Shown: positions 10,740-22,994, counted from the first letter of the stretch. The stretch is 64,000 bases of DNA from Theobroma cacao (GCF_000208745.1 NC_030855.1:1170451-1234450), one strand, 5' to 3'. The notes: a model not told the origin generated them from the letters alone. Program-made: numbers and translations.

Positions 10740-11460
10740 TTTTAAAGGCATGAAGGAAGGAATGATACGAAAACAACAAAATTGAAAGAAAGCAATCATA
10801 AAGATGGATTGCGCTCCTTGGTTTAGATGCCTCCACATCTAATTCTGTCCTTCCTTCAAGCAATTGTCTATTAGATTCTCATTAATTACAAACAGGAGTG
10901 GTAAAATTGAAAATAGAAATAAACACATATTCATACTTTATGTGCAGCCAACCAGTTCCAGCCCGAAGAATTTTGAATGCTGCTTGTTTAATTTTCTACC
11001 GAGCTAAGTAACACGAAACACCCAAAGGGATCTTAAACATTTTCGGTTCTATTATAGATATCTTCAAACATTTGATTCCCTTCTCCATTTGATCCAAACA
11101 AAGATGATCTTTGTCGTCCATGAAGCAGAAGAGTCTTAAATTAAACAAGGATGATCTTTGTCAAAAGCTTAGGAGAGAATCCTAATAATTATTTTCACAA
11201 AGAAAATTATCTCTAAATAATTAAAATAATGTAGATAAATAAAAATAAATGTGGTAAACCAAATTGTGAATAATTCACATATTGCATCATGATGCATATA
11301 TATTTCTTTTCATCATATGGAAGCTAACTGGTGATGGAATTTTAAAGAATTTGTAAGCAAAAACTTTCTTGAAAATTTCTAAATGAAAAAATTTTCTAAA
11401 ATTTTATCAAAATTATGAAAAAATTTAGATTTCTTTCTAATATCAAGGATTTTCATTTAC
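10740..11460. other. Non-coding repeat-derived stretch
   Basis: Contains CCACATCTAATTC and CTTCAAGCAATTGTCTATTAG strings that recur near 12825 and 29975, and an AAAATTTTCTAAAATTTTATC segment recurring near 13575 and 18845. No gene is supported here. Confidence 0.4.
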
Positions 11461-11467
11461 CCATGAG

Positions 11468-11890
11468 ATGAAAGTAGACCTATCAATGGATTAGGCGGTT
11501 CACCAACTTGCGAGCTTAGCTTGAATCGAGCAAAGTCTTAGACAAGATTTCTTGATCTGAGCCCAGTCCATGATATTATTATGTTATAAAATAAGAGTCC
11601 TTAGGCCGTACTTATTCAACAATTAGGGACACTTTTGGCATTCTCAAGAAGAAAACCGAGAGCCTCCGATCGAACACTAGCCAATTGATCTTAACATTCA
11701 TAAGATGACAACTTTTTAATATCAGGAGCAACAATGGAAGGATGGTTAACAGAGTGGCCTTTTTTCATTTTCCCAACACCCTTAACCACATCAGCATAAG
11801 TTTTGTGCTGATGCGAGGCCTCAAACTTAGAGCAATTTTGAAAACAGTCAAAAGACATCAAATTCCCAGTAAGAGCAGTCCTATTGTCGA
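11468..11890. repeat. Dispersed repeat, third member
   Basis: Matches parts of 1-620 and 30470-31080, including the minus-strand KTYADVVKGVGKMKKG segment, with an internal deletion. It ends at an (AT)n tract at 11911-11931. Confidence 0.6.
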
Positions 11891-11941
11891 TGCTAACCAA
11901 TTTTATATACATATATATATATATATATATATTTATAATCC

Positions 11942-12055
11942 ACTCACCTGGAAGATGCAGCACCTCAGAAGTGGTGAAGCAGAGTGGAAACTGCTTTGAT
12001 GCATGCTTCCTGAGCCAATGCGCATTTGACTGAAAGCAATGAAACTTTTAAAGAG
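11942..12055 (-). repeat. Type I leader-exon module, copy 3
   Basis: Minus-strand donor CCAG/GTGAGT is intact (11947-11942) and is preceded by CACCACTTCTGAGGTGC and TCAAATGCGCATTGGCTC. It pairs with the type II copy at 12238. Confidence 0.55.
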
Positions 12056-12237
12056 AGGTCTTGATCAATTGATAAAAAAATTATTAATAAAAATAATATA
12101 TAAAAGATATAGTATTTAATTTTTACTGAAGGGTAGTATTATTATTTTTATAATGTCATTTAAGAAACAAAAAGAGGTGGTCAAGGATCTAAACTTTTCT
12201 TTAGTTTAATGAAGAAAGGAAAAAAAAAAGAAAGAAA

Positions 12238-12350
12238 TCTCACCCCCAAGAGCTGGTGAAGGAATGCTGGAGCCTCCTTTGATGCTTTCTAAGCAGCCAA
12301 TGAGCCTTGAATGAAAACAATTAAAGAGACTCATAAATTTATAGCACTGT
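12238..12350 (-). repeat. Type II leader module with TATA-like box, copy 3
   Basis: The minus strand reads TATAAATTTATGAGTCTC, then TTCATTCAAGGCTCATTGGC, then CTTCACCAGCTCTTGGGGG running into GTGAGA. It is the cleanest example of a TATA-plus-exon-plus-donor layout in the array. Confidence 0.55.
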
Positions 12351-12939
12351 AGAAAAGTTCTTTTAAAGGCATGAAGCAAGGAATGTCCTTGAAATGAAAA
12401 GAAAAGAACAAAATTAAAAGCAAGTAGTCATAAAGATTGATTCTAGACCTTGGTTTTGTATAATCTACAAGGACAAGTAATACATAGTTTCGTCTCATGA
12501 AATATGAGTTTAAAGGAATATATCAAGGCTTATGGTGCAGAAAGTGCATGTAAAATATTATTAATTACTCTTATTTTGTTAATTAGTGTTCTAATTAATT
12601 AAGAACAATTACTAAAATGTTGTTTTTTACATTTTAAAATAAAAACTTATTTTATTTTAAATGCACTAATTGATTAATTGATAGATTGATGATTTAGGAT
12701 ATATTGAATGAAAATATTACTTTTAAAAATAACCTTACAAGTAATCTTTGCAATGCATATCATATGCATCCACATGTAATTCTATTTTTCCTCGGAGCAT
12801 CTTTAATTACGAGTGCGTATGCATCCACATCTAATGCCATTCTTCCTTCAAGCAATTGTCTATTAGATTCTCAAGGGAGAAGACAAACCTATTTCATCAA
12901 CAAATTCAAAGAAGAAACAAACAGGAGTGGGAAAATTTT

Positions 12940-13190
12940 ATTACATGGGAATTTCGTTATTTTTCCAAATTGTCAGAGGCCTTACAACTCTGAGAGGTAC
13001 AATTTCCAGACCAATTAACTTGGTCCAAGACTCGTGTCTTGGAGTTATGGTGGGCAATGGGAAATCAAGCTCCCTTTGGAATGAAAAGTGGATTGATGAC
13101 ACTCGAAATGAAAGCTTATTGACTGTGGTCACAAGTGAATCAATGGAATTTTTAGAAAACGTTTGTAAGTATCAAGTTTTCTAAATTTTT
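12940..13190 (+). mobile_element. LINE ORF2 fragment (linker after reverse transcriptase)
   Basis: An 85-codon open stretch contains LTTLRGTISRPINLVQDSC and GVMVGNGKSSSLWNEKWIDD, matching the region between reverse transcriptase and the zinc-binding domain in plant L1 ORF2. A non-coding relative of its left part lies at 30145-30230. It is isolated and truncated. Confidence 0.65.
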
Positions 13191-13770
13191 TTAAGTGAAA
13201 ATAATTATGAGTTTTGTCAATAGCTTTGGAGAGAATCCTAATATTTATTTTCACAAAGAAAATTATCTCAAAATAATTATTATCTTTTTAAGTTGAAAGA
13301 ATCTCTCAAGGGTAATAAAAACTATATGATTTGATCATCTATTATTTCTTTTGGTTAAAATAAGATAATTTTATTAATATAAAAAAATCGATACAATTAC
13401 TAATATCCCAATTAAATAATTATAATGATATAGATAAATAAATGTGGTGTACGATATCGTGAATAATTCGCAAATTGCATCATGATGCATATTTGTTTTC
13501 ATCATACGAAAGCCAACCAATGATGGATGTTTAAAGAAATTGTAGCTGAAAACTTTCTTGAAAATTTCAAGATCTGAAAATTTTCTAGAATTTCATCAAA
13601 ATTATTTAAAGTTTAGATTTCTTTCCAATATCAGGGGTTTCATTTAGTCAACAGATAAAAGTGTCATTGGTTTATTTCAAGAGATAATTTTAAGGAAATA
13701 AAATAAACTAGTCGCTTAAAATTCTAGAATAATGACAAAAAGTCAAAAAAAAATAATAAAGAATAGAATT
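13190..13770. repeat. Non-coding repeat stretch shared with other loci
   Basis: 13310-13440 is a lone diverged unit of the roughly 205-base repeat found downstream of the BBE-like genes (GATTTGATCATCTATTATTT, then AAAATAAGATAATTTTATTA). 13560-13765 matches 18840-19040 (TTCTTTCCAATATCAGGGG, then AGAGATAATTTTAAGGAAA). No coding sequence is visible. Confidence 0.6.
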
Positions 13771-14785
13771 GAGAAAAATAAAAAAAACATTATGAAAAAA
13801 AAGAAAAAATAGGTTAAAATCAAAGTCCTTTTTTACAAAATATTCAACGAATCCAATAATGGAGCTTCTTCAAGGTAATAAGAAAATAAATTATTTTGTA
13901 ACATTAATTTAGAACTGTTGAGAAAAAAATTAATTTAAAACTTGATGGCATATTTCATGGGGTAAAATTCAAAAAACTCTCTCAAAATACTTCAAAAAGA
14001 AATTTTTGGTCCCTTTTATTTCAAAATAATGTTTTCGGTCCCTTGATTGTTAACACAACAATTAAAAAAATTATTCTCAATACTACATATATATTTTAGA
14101 ACACAAGAAAAAAAAAACTTTCTGCAACAAGTAAATTATAAAGAATTTGGATTCCATTTGATAAATGATGGAAGCTCAAGTATTTATATTTATTTTCAAA
14201 ACATAACACTTCTATTATTTTTAATTTTTCGATTTTTGTCTTATTCAAAATGATTGACAACAAGTTCTTTATATAAACTTGCAAGTATCTCTTCCCAAAG
14301 ACATAACCCTTTCATTAGAACACCTTTTGTTTAGATATCTCTACATTTTGCAAGACATAATCCTTGATAAAAGTATTGTTTCAATAATTACCTTATGAAA
14401 GGACAATCATTCATACCATAAGAAATAATTTTTGAACTACAATATGAAAAGATAACATTTCGTATCCAAACTCTTAAGGTGTGGTGTTTTTCAATTGTCT
14501 CAACTTTTGGATTTAAAGGTATTTTTTCAATATGTTACTTTTCTAAGAGATATAACCATTCACATTAAAAACCCATTTATAATCTAATAGTTACATTATA
14601 TGACATAATCTTTTATTTTGAAAATACACTAACATTTTATATCAATAAATATTTCTTTGATTCAAATTTGACGCGTAATATATAATTAGGTGTCAATATT
14701 TGAATGAAATGATTAACCAAAAAGGCCAAAAATAATTTTTTTGAAAGACGTAAAATATCCTTTCTTGGGCACTTGTAGATGGTAA
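13771..14785. other. AT-rich stretch without recognisable gene
   Basis: Roughly 1 kb of low-complexity AT-rich DNA; the short open frames here have no familiar features. 13960-14040 contains TTTTTGGTCCCTTTTATTTC and TTTCGGTCCCTTG, echoing the TTTAGTCCCT motifs of transposon ends, but no pair of ends could be traced. Confidence 0.4.
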
Positions 14786-14789
14786 AAGC

Positions 14790-15062
14790 TCTGATCGTGG
14801 AATTGCCCACTGATGCCAGAATGTGCCATAAGAAGGCAAACGTGAGTGAGCAGTTGTCCGCCTTTGGCAAGTTCACTACCATGCTCTTTTTATTCACAAT
14901 GAGCTGCAGCATATGTCAGTAGTTCCACCCACACTTCATTCATCATCTCCCACTTTTCATTGCATCTCCAATTGCCTTGGTTCAGGGGTTTTAAATTTTG
15001 CAATTGTTTTGCAAGCATGCACCCCTTGGATGGAACAACGAATTTGGATTGAGCATTTTCCA
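14790..15062 (-). pseudogene. DUF594 gene fragment, C-terminal piece of cluster copy C
   Basis: The minus strand encodes EKWEMMNEVWVELLTYAAAHC, then a stop (TAA) where the intact gene has GWKEHG, then LAKGGQLLTHVCLLMAH in the same frame. This is the DUF594 end of another cluster copy. Its upstream side is cut by the inserted element at 15063-16640. The stop and the interruptions make it non-functional. Confidence 0.85.
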
Positions 15063-16640
15063 ATTTTTTAATGAGAAAATTGTGAGAAATAACTTTCCTC
15101 ATAAGCCCAATTCAAAAATATCATTTTTATAATTTTAACTATTTTTGGTTAATTTTTGACATGACTTGATAATAATACATTTTAAATAATTTCAGACAAA
15201 TTAAAATGATTTCAGTTTTCTCTATCCCACAATCCAGACAAAACTTTTAAAATTAAATTTCAGTTTCTCTTTCTGGTCAAATACTGTTTATCTCACCATC
15301 CAAAGCGCAGAGATGACTTCAACCTCTATTTTATTTTGTTTTATTTTTTTGGATGGTGGATCTTAGGGTTCTCAAGGGCGATGAACTGCGATTTTGCTCT
15401 TTGCAGACAGCGATTTTGCTCAAGGAGAAGGAACAGCTAAAGCATGTTTGATGGGTTTTATTATGGTTCACGATTTTGTTGTGTCTGGGATTAGGATAAT
15501 TGTTAAGCATGTTTGCTAAGGATTTTGATTTTTTTTATGAGATTTTGATTTTTTTATGGGATTTTGAGTTGAAATTATATTTTGTAAATGAGGTATATTT
15601 TGTTTTTGTATAAGGGGAGTGAGCAAGGCCCTCCTGATAGGGCTATATGTTGTCTTGCTTTGGAGGGTTATGGAGTTTTGTAACCTATCTTTTATGAAAT
15701 GCATAATTTCATGGCTTAGCAAAAAAAAAGTATGTGTTTTAGGTTCTTGGGTTTATTGGTTTATTCATAGAATCTCAAAGTTGAGGAGTTGAAATTTATT
15801 AAAATGGTTTTTAAGTATTGCGAGACTAGTTTTTAGGTATTACGTGACTTAATCATTGTGTGACTAGTTTTTAGACATTACGTGATTGGTTTTAGGCATT
15901 ACGTGACTAGTTTTTAGACATTACGTGATTGATTTTTAAGCAATATCTAAGTCACACAATGCCTTACTAACTAGTCACGCAATGCTTTATTAACAAGTCA
16001 CGCCATGCCTATCAACTAGTCACGCAATACCATATCAACCAATCACACAATACTTAAAAACTAGTCATACAATACCCAAAGTCAGTCACGCAATACTTAA
16101 AAACTAGTTATACAATGCCCAAAAATCACAAATACTACTGAATTTCATTCAACAAGATCGACAACTTCAAACGACACACCATATTCCATTTAAAAACATA
16201 ATTATCGAATATGCCTATTTGACAAAGAATGCTCAAAATGTTCAAAGTTTTTCTTCATATATCAAAAATCACTCCAAAATACTTAAAAATACTCAAAACA
16301 CTCAAAAGTTTTCTTCGTGTATCAAAAACTACTCCAAAATGCTCAAAATGCTTAAACATTTTTCTTTCTGGTAAAAAATACTCCAGAAATGAATAGTCTG
16401 GCAAGAAAAACTCAAAGAATATGAGTTGGTTTGAGGCGCAGACCTAAATATACTTGACCCGTTAATAGGTTTCAGATTGAGATGCGAAACCAAATAACTG
16501 GGTCAGTTTCATTAAGGGTAATTTTATCCAAATTTTAATTCTTTTGGCTAAAAACAGTTAAAATTATGAGGAGACCTATTGTCAGAAACACTTTATGCAT
16601 GAGGCCTATTTGAAAAAAGAACCCTTTTTCAATTATATTG
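15063..16640. mobile_element. Non-autonomous terminal-inverted-repeat element with internal minisatellite
   Basis: It interrupts DUF594 copy C. Near the left end lies ATAATTTTAACTATTTTTGG and near the right end its inverted, slightly diverged partner (reverse complement ATAATTTTAACTGTTTTTAG), implying degenerate inverted repeats of about 90 bases. The left end resembles 25830-25950, so there is a family. The interior holds a LINE-like tail (about 15600-15730, ending in ATTTCATGGCTTAGCAAAA) and an inverted minisatellite (15811-16125). No transposase frame and no clean target duplication were found, so the superfamily is open; a Mutator-like element is my best guess. Confidence 0.5.
15811..16125. 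repeat. Inverted minisatellite (foldback array) of a GTGACTAGT-containing unit
   Basis: Left of about 15945, short units of the type TTAGGTATTACGTGACTAGTT repeat in one orientation (with GTGATTGGT-type variants). Right of it the reverse complement AACTAGTCACGCAATACC repeats. Each arm holds several imperfect units of about 21-27 bases, so a transcript of either strand could form a long imperfect hairpin. No CRISPR-like unique spacers are present. Confidence 0.75.
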
Positions 16641-16654
16641 CTTCTTTTTAAATC

Positions 16655-16810
16655 ATCACTGCCCCTTTGAAGCAACTCTTGGCAAGCTTTTTCTATTTGT
16701 ATGTGTTTCTTTCCTTCCAAAAAACAGATGAGCTCCTCACATGCTTTTTTGTATCTTATATAACCAATCCCTTTGGGCATCATATTTGGACACATGACAC
16801 CAAGGTAAAG
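16655..16810 (-). pseudogene. DUF594 gene fragment, middle piece of cluster copy C
   Basis: The minus strand encodes MCPNMMPKGIGYIRYKKACE and IQIEKACQELLQRG, equivalent to residues 497-537 of the intact protein. It is bounded on one side by the foldback element and on the other by the LTR at 16812, and it continues in register at 18515. Confidence 0.88.
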
Positions 16811-16811
16811 T

Positions 16812-18510
16812 TGTTAGGATTCGACCTCATACTCAAACATGAAAATAATTAATAAATTAAAATTATAATGCAGCGAAAAAATAAAATAATATTTAATCAG
16901 AGAAACAGTCGAATCCTACAAGATTAATGTTTGTGTTTTTCATGTAACTTTCAATTTGATTATGAACACTCGTAAGTTTAAAAGTTACATACCTTACTCT
17001 AGATATCATAATCAATAGCCAATTAAATCAAAATCCTTACTTCTTCATCTTTAGGATTTGTCAAATCTTTAGCCACCCAAGTGTTTGACCTCTAACAGTA
17101 ATCCACACAGTGACTAAATAAGACTTTCTCTAAGGTATGATTTTTACTTCTACTAGCAAGTTTTGTTTCTAAAATAAAAAGATCAAAAATTCTTGCCGAA
17201 TCTTATTTTTTTCAAACAAAGAAAACTATTTTTTTTCTTTTCTTATTTTATGAAACGACTGAGAAGTAGTTTAAGGCTTAGAGTTTTTTTTTTAGTTTAC
17301 TAATATAACATGTTTATATAGCCAAACTAATTTGTAACCCTAAATACAACAATTGTATTTTAATTTAATTAAGTCTCTGAGAACTTAATTAATTTTTTAC
17401 TTTATTTTGGTCTGTTTCAATTAAGTCCAACTTAATTAATTATCCTTATTTAATCTCAATCATGTCACTTAATGTGTGTGACCCATTAGACTTCTAACAT
17501 GTTGGCAATAAATATAAATTATAATCAAATATCAATTTGATAATTAATTTATATTTATAGATTATGAGTGGCATCTAGCAATACATCATGACCACCAAAA
17601 TATTAGAGAGTCAATTAAAGAATTTGACAAAGCCCTTCAGTGATAAGCCTCTCAGTGTAATACGGTCCTTTCATCAAATATCCCGAATATGTCATTAAGT
17701 GTGGCTCGGTGTCTACTTATGACATTCAATATTAGTTCTCATAATTCATGACTAACCTTATAAATTTAGAAAACTAACTTTCCTCAAATTCATCATGCTT
17801 TGGCCAAAGACTTTATACAAGTTAATCAAGAATTGAGAACAAGTGAGATACATCCCCTCATATCACTTGGGGTGATGAATCCTCTCTTGACCACTCATTC
17901 ACTTTCGCATGCTTCATGGCATACCCAAACATACCCTATTTAGGCATCTGGTCACCTCCAAACCCGTAAGGGTGAAATCAAAGTATGTTATTCCCCATAC
18001 AAAATGACTTGGTGTCTCAAGTCTAAGAACTAGTTGCATGACTATCACATGAGAACATTTTCCATAGGCACTTGAGTTAAATACCAAATGAAGTTCTCAT
18101 AGCAGGTCATATTCAGTGAACTTGTTCTTTAACAAGCACCTACACGTTATCCTCCAGTATCCCATATATTTCAATCTATGAGATCAATTGTTTACTTTCC
18201 AAGTAAGGAGGCTTAACATGTACTAGTCTTTGAACATTGTCAATGCCTTGTCTTGACAATACAATGACCAAGAACAATTTTAAGAACATAGCTTTGATGC
18301 ATAGTGATCTCATAATTGTAACAACTTTACAATTCTCTTGCAAGGCCTTTATTTTCCATGGGCTTCATCCAATTAGTACTTAATAACTCTTTATTATTGC
18401 ACTAACATGAAGGAAAACCTCTATCACATATAATTATGTGATTAAATATGCATTAAATGACAGTATATATTCCTTGATCAATCCAATTGGCTCAAAGGCA
18501 TATACCAACA
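16812..18510. mobile_element. Solo LTR (about 1.7 kb) inserted in DUF594 copy C
   Basis: The inserted sequence begins TGTTAGGATTCG and ends CATATACCAACA, the TG...CA pattern of plant LTRs with short inverted ends (TGTTAG/CCAACA). Sister copies read AAGGTAAAGCATGTACTC straight through at this point, so the empty site is documented in the window. Only AAAG/AAAA resembles a target duplication. No gag-pol lies inside, as expected for a solo LTR. The lineage is not assigned. Confidence 0.7.
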
Positions 18511-18514
18511 AAAA

Positions 18515-18717
18515 CATGTACTCTAATAGGCATCTGCTGATTTTGCTGTAGTCAATGACTCTCGATTTCTAAATATCATCATGGTAACAGAGTTGGGTAG
18601 CAATGTGCCTAAGAAGAATGCTTTCGTCAAATTCTACATCAATTGTGCTCCATTTAAGAAGCTCAAGGCACTTCATTTCATCAAGCACACAATCACCTTT
18701 GTAATTCAATATTTTGA
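18515..18717 (-). pseudogene. DUF594 gene fragment, upstream piece of cluster copy C
   Basis: The minus strand encodes VKILNYKGDCVLDEMKCLEL then TIDVEFDESILLRHIATQLC, matching residues 418-460 of the intact protein, and continues toward SRCLSEYM next to the LTR. Homology stops near 18717; the N-terminal half of copy C is absent. Confidence 0.88.
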
Positions 18718-19290
18718 CAGAAAGAGGTATGCTTGTCTTTTGCCACTTGCAAATAGCTTTGTAACCTGAATTTGACGGTATCAACAATGCAGTTAAAAAG
18801 ATCATCAACATCCCCAACTTTCTTTAAAAATTTATAGGTGAGAAAAATTTCTAAAATTTTATCAAAATTATTGAAAGTTTAGATTTCTTTCCAATATCAG
18901 GGGTTTTCATGTACCCAAGAGATAAAAGTGTCAAATGTTTATTTCAAGAGATAATTTTAAGGAAACAAAATAAAATAGTTTCTTAAAATTCTAGGATTAT
19001 AACAAAAAGTCAAAAAAATAGTGATAAAGAATAAAAATAAAAAATTGAATGATTTTGAAAATATATAAATAACCAAACCCATTGAATATTTAATTTTCCA
19101 ATGGTTTGCAGAACAGCACCTTACATCTTTGCCAAGGAAGGAGGAACTATGGTGTAAGAAATGGTAAACTGAAATAGATTGTTTTTTTAATAGAAATGTG
19201 CTCAAATTAAAATACTTTTATTTTAAATATATGAATGTGATGAAATTACAGTGAAAAATTAAAAAAAATGCTTAAAGATAATATAAATTG
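18718..19290. repeat. Non-coding spacer with shared repeat
   Basis: 18840-19040 repeats 13560-13765. The rest is AT-rich and holds the 3' flank of the DUF594 pseudogene. No coding feature is seen. Confidence 0.55.
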
Positions 19291-19291
19291 A

Positions 19292-21282
19292 TTATATACA
19301 ATTAATATATCTTATCCACCTATAAAGTTTCCAAGTTTTTCTTTTGGAGGGTTTGACACTAGGGAGTTGGAGAAAGTAAAAGCTCTTATCTTGGAATTGT
19401 CCACTAATGCCAAAATGTGCCATAAGAAGGCAAACATGAGTAAGTAGTTGTCCGCCACTAGCGAGATGTTGAGCATGCTCTTTCCATCCACAATGACCTG
19501 CGGCATATGTCAGTAGTTCCACCCACACTTTATTCATCATATCCCACTTTTCTTTGCGTGCCTGGTTCGGAGGTTTTAAATTTTGCAATTGTTTCGCAGG
19601 AATGCACCCTTTGGAGAGAATAACGGGCTTGATTCAAGCGACATTCAATTTTTCCATTATGTTGTTTCCTTGCAAAATATTAGTGCCCCTTTCAAGCAAC
19701 TCTTTGCAGGCTTCTTCCATTTGCATGTCTCTCTTTCTTCCAAAAAAATCGATCACCTCCTCACAGGCTTTTTTGTACCTTATATAACCAAACCCTTTGG
19801 GTAGCATATTTGGACACATGACAACAAGGTAAAGCATGTACTCCGATAGGCATCTGCTGATTTTGCTGCATGCATTGAGACTACTGAAACCCTGAGTCCG
19901 ATTATCATCATGGTAACAGAGTTGGGTAGCAATGTGCCAAAGAAGAATGCTTTCGTCAAATTCTACATCAGTTGTGCTCCATTTAAGCTCATCAAGCACA
20001 CATTCACCTCTATAATTCAATACTTTCTTGCATAATTCAGCATTAGAAAAATCTTCAGGTTTTTGAAGTCTATTACCTAGTTGATCAAAGATGAGGCATT
20101 TTAGATCGTCATCTATCCCTTGCTGCCACTCCACATTCCGATGCTTCTCTAATTTTTCATAGATTCCAAGTAACTGTCCAACTTTAATGCACTTGGTTCC
20201 CTCCTTTTTGAGGCAAAACTTCATAAGGTTGTACCTGGCTATGCTTCTAGACCACCTCTTATCCCTTGTCATTCGTTTTAAAGAAAAACATGTTTCTTGC
20301 CCAACTAGCGAAAGCTTTGTCCAGTCAGAGCAAGTAAGCATGAACAGCGCATAAACCTCAAGAACAACAGCTCCAACTAGCAAGAAGTAAGTTACGGAAA
20401 TGTCGACCGGAAAGTGTTTGTGCTCATCGATGATGATTGAGAAGGTAACCAATGCAGAAACAGAGGCCAAACAAGTAATGCAGCGGAGAAAGATTCCAAA
20501 ACATGAGTGGACTAGCGTTGCTTTGGTGTAGAGCAAATCATATAAAAGTCCTAGCTCAAATTCTACCAATTGAAAGGCCTCGTCTGGTTTCAAGCAGCGA
20601 ATCATATTGTTGCAAAGGTGTCCCTGCTTTCGATCAAGGATAAAGTCTGCAAATAAGACTTTCAGCCTCTTGAAAAAGAAATCAACTCGAAGTAGGAAGG
20701 TGCCATCAACTGGGCTTGTTACAGAATTTTCAACGTCGTTGTCCTTAGTTAAAGCTGTTTCTGAGAATAAGGAGGTTCTAGCTTGGTGCTTGAGGACATG
20801 AGCACGTAAGTCCTTTCTCCATACTTGATAATTCCTGCAGTGAACACTGGCATGGCTATAGAAAAGAAGGTGGTGTCACTGTCGAACGAAGACCTCAATA
20901 AAATATAAATTGCAACTCCTGTTTGAAAAACAAGACCAAGAAAATGCCTTAGCCATAACTCATTGTCTTCTAGAGAGTAAGCAGTAATAGTATCTGGGCC
21001 ACCAAGGTGCAAGAGGAGGAACAGAGCCCAAAATGACTGGAGTGGGTGCTTTATCGGAATATTATTTCCCAAGGACCTGGCAATAACACCCAATGCAACA
21101 GTTGCCACCCAATCTGCTGACATGTATGTAGACCAAACAAGGACCTTGACCCATGTACTTGCCGTACTCTTTCTTTTGGAACCAAATGCAACGAGTATTA
21201 CTTGTAATGAGAGGCTGAGTAAAACCAGTACTCGTATCTCCCATCCATGCCAAAGTTTTAGCAGTGTTTCAACAATAGTCAT
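19292..21282 (-). pseudogene. DUF4220/DUF594 pseudogene, cluster copy D
   Basis: Nearly full-length relative of the gene at 4316-6286, same strand. It starts MTIVETLLKLWHGWEIRV and keeps GGPDTITAYSLEDNELW and all N-terminal hydrophobic segments. After LMSSSTK, four bases are missing relative to the intact gene (near 20786), shifting the frame so the first open part ends after 177 codons. The rest reads through in the shifted frame to MEKLNVA, where a single TGA (about 19634-19636) precedes an otherwise open DUF594 end with VWVELLTYAAGHC. Two small lesions and high similarity suggest recent loss, though a sequencing error at the 4-base site should be excluded. Upstream acceptor and donor sites are retained. 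Confidence 0.88.
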
Positions 21283-21300
21283 TGCCGGTCTTTTGTTTGC

Positions 21301-22994
21301 CTAAAACAAGAAATAACTATACATATATAATTAACTTCATGTTTGGACATCCCAAAAAGCAAACATAGGAAGATGGACAAAGAAAAATAGAGAAAAAGGC
21401 ATTAACTTTTCAAATTTCTTTATTATTCTAAACTCCTTAATGTATTTTTTGTTATCAATTTCTTAATTTGGTAGCTTGTTTATAGAAAATTGGTGTATAT
21501 TAATTAATATCATAGGATGACAATATAATATTTTAGAAAAATAAACAACCAATGAGATATATAAATATGATAATTTTAACAAATTTTTGAAAGATAATTT
21601 TATTAATAAGATATTTCACAATTAAAAGTTAATTAATTTTAAATAATAATATAGTAAAAATTAATTAATTATAAAAGACATCTAATTCCATAATCACATG
21701 TTTATTATTATTATTGTTATTATTATTATTATTATCATTATCATCATCATCATCATTATCATTATCATTTAAATAAAAAATTTGCACTGAAAATGTATTA
21801 CTGATTAATGGTTATATTAGTAATAGGCTAAACTCAAAGAAATTGCATTTAACTTATCCGTGCAAGTGAAAATGCTATCTATTAATCAAGAAAAATCTCT
21901 TCCCCGATATAAAAGTTATTGAAACTCACTATGTAAATCTTATAATTATTTAAACTCTTGAATGATTTAATAGAATACATATTCTAGTTTGTGATGTAGC
22001 TAAATTTAAATTTTATGAAGAACAATTTACTTTAATCAAAAGTTTAAGGATAATAAGGAAATATATAGATAGATAAAAATTAGACAGTCCAGGCACTAAT
22101 TGTAACATATAAAGAATTCCACTAAAAAAAGTTAGAATAAAAAAATTAATAGAGAGTTATATATGCACCTAATTATTTAAAAAATTATCAAGGTTCTTTT
22201 GATATATTAAAAAAAGTCTTCTTTAACTACACCCAACCCCTTCTTGGTATTAACTATTCTATGTCTAATGGAATAGCTTCAAAATTTGTTAAGACTAAAT
22301 TACCCCTCATAAGTTTAGAAATTTACAACCCTTCGAATATTAATGTTTAAATTATAATAAAATATTAATATTTAAAATTATCTTTTATTAATATTTTAAA
22401 TAAATTATTTATTATTAATTATTAATATTTAAACAATAAAATAAAAATAAATAAGCATAATAACATTTAAATTATGAATAAAATATTAATATATTATAAT
22501 TTTAATGACTAAATTATAAATAAAATATTAATATTTAAATTATAAATTATTAATGTTTTAAATAGATTAATTATAAATTATTAATATTTATAAAATAAAA
22601 TAAAAATAAATAATCTCATAAATAATAAAAGATATTTTGTCTTTTATCGTTTATTACTTTCTTATTCCAAATTAAGCTATTTTTACCAATCAAATACTGT
22701 AATAGGTCATAATAACTATTCATTTCCTATTTCAATTATCACATCAAACTACGTAATAACTATTATATTTTTATTTTAATTTATTTTTATAAAATAATTA
22801 TTTTATTATATTATTATGTATTTCACAAACCAAACATGCTGTATTAATTTAACATGGCCAGTGACATCATTTCAATAATGAATGAATGAACCTATCTCTT
22901 GCTTATTAAAATAAAAAAAGAGGAAATAATCAAATCAAACTGATAGAGACTAACATCATAGTACTTTTGTGTCTTAATAAAAAAATCCACTCAC
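21301..22994 (-). other. Candidate 5' UTR intron of the DUF4220 pseudogene
   Basis: Minus-strand TTCTTGTTTTAG/GC acceptor (21302-21301) and TAG/GTGAGT donor (22994-22989) are at the positions equivalent to those of the intact gene. The interior includes a TTA/TCA microsatellite (21704-21770) and AT-rich sequence with many TATTAATATTT strings (22330-22620). Confidence 0.45.
21704..21770. repeat. Microsatellite (TTA)n/(TCA)n
   Basis: About 67 bases of TTA repeats turning into ATC and ATTATC repeats, within the upstream intron of the pseudogene. The equivalent place at 6710-6730 holds only a short version, so it expanded after duplication. Confidence 0.9.

Noticed and set aside
12704..13018. 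A 104-codon plus-strand frame as a small secreted protein
   Set aside because: The sequence consists of pieces repeated at 10830 and 29975 plus the start of a LINE fragment; the hydrophobic stretch is accidental.
15811..16125. CRISPR-like array
   Set aside because: Repeats are imperfect, change orientation in the middle and have no unique spacers; the genome is a plant's.
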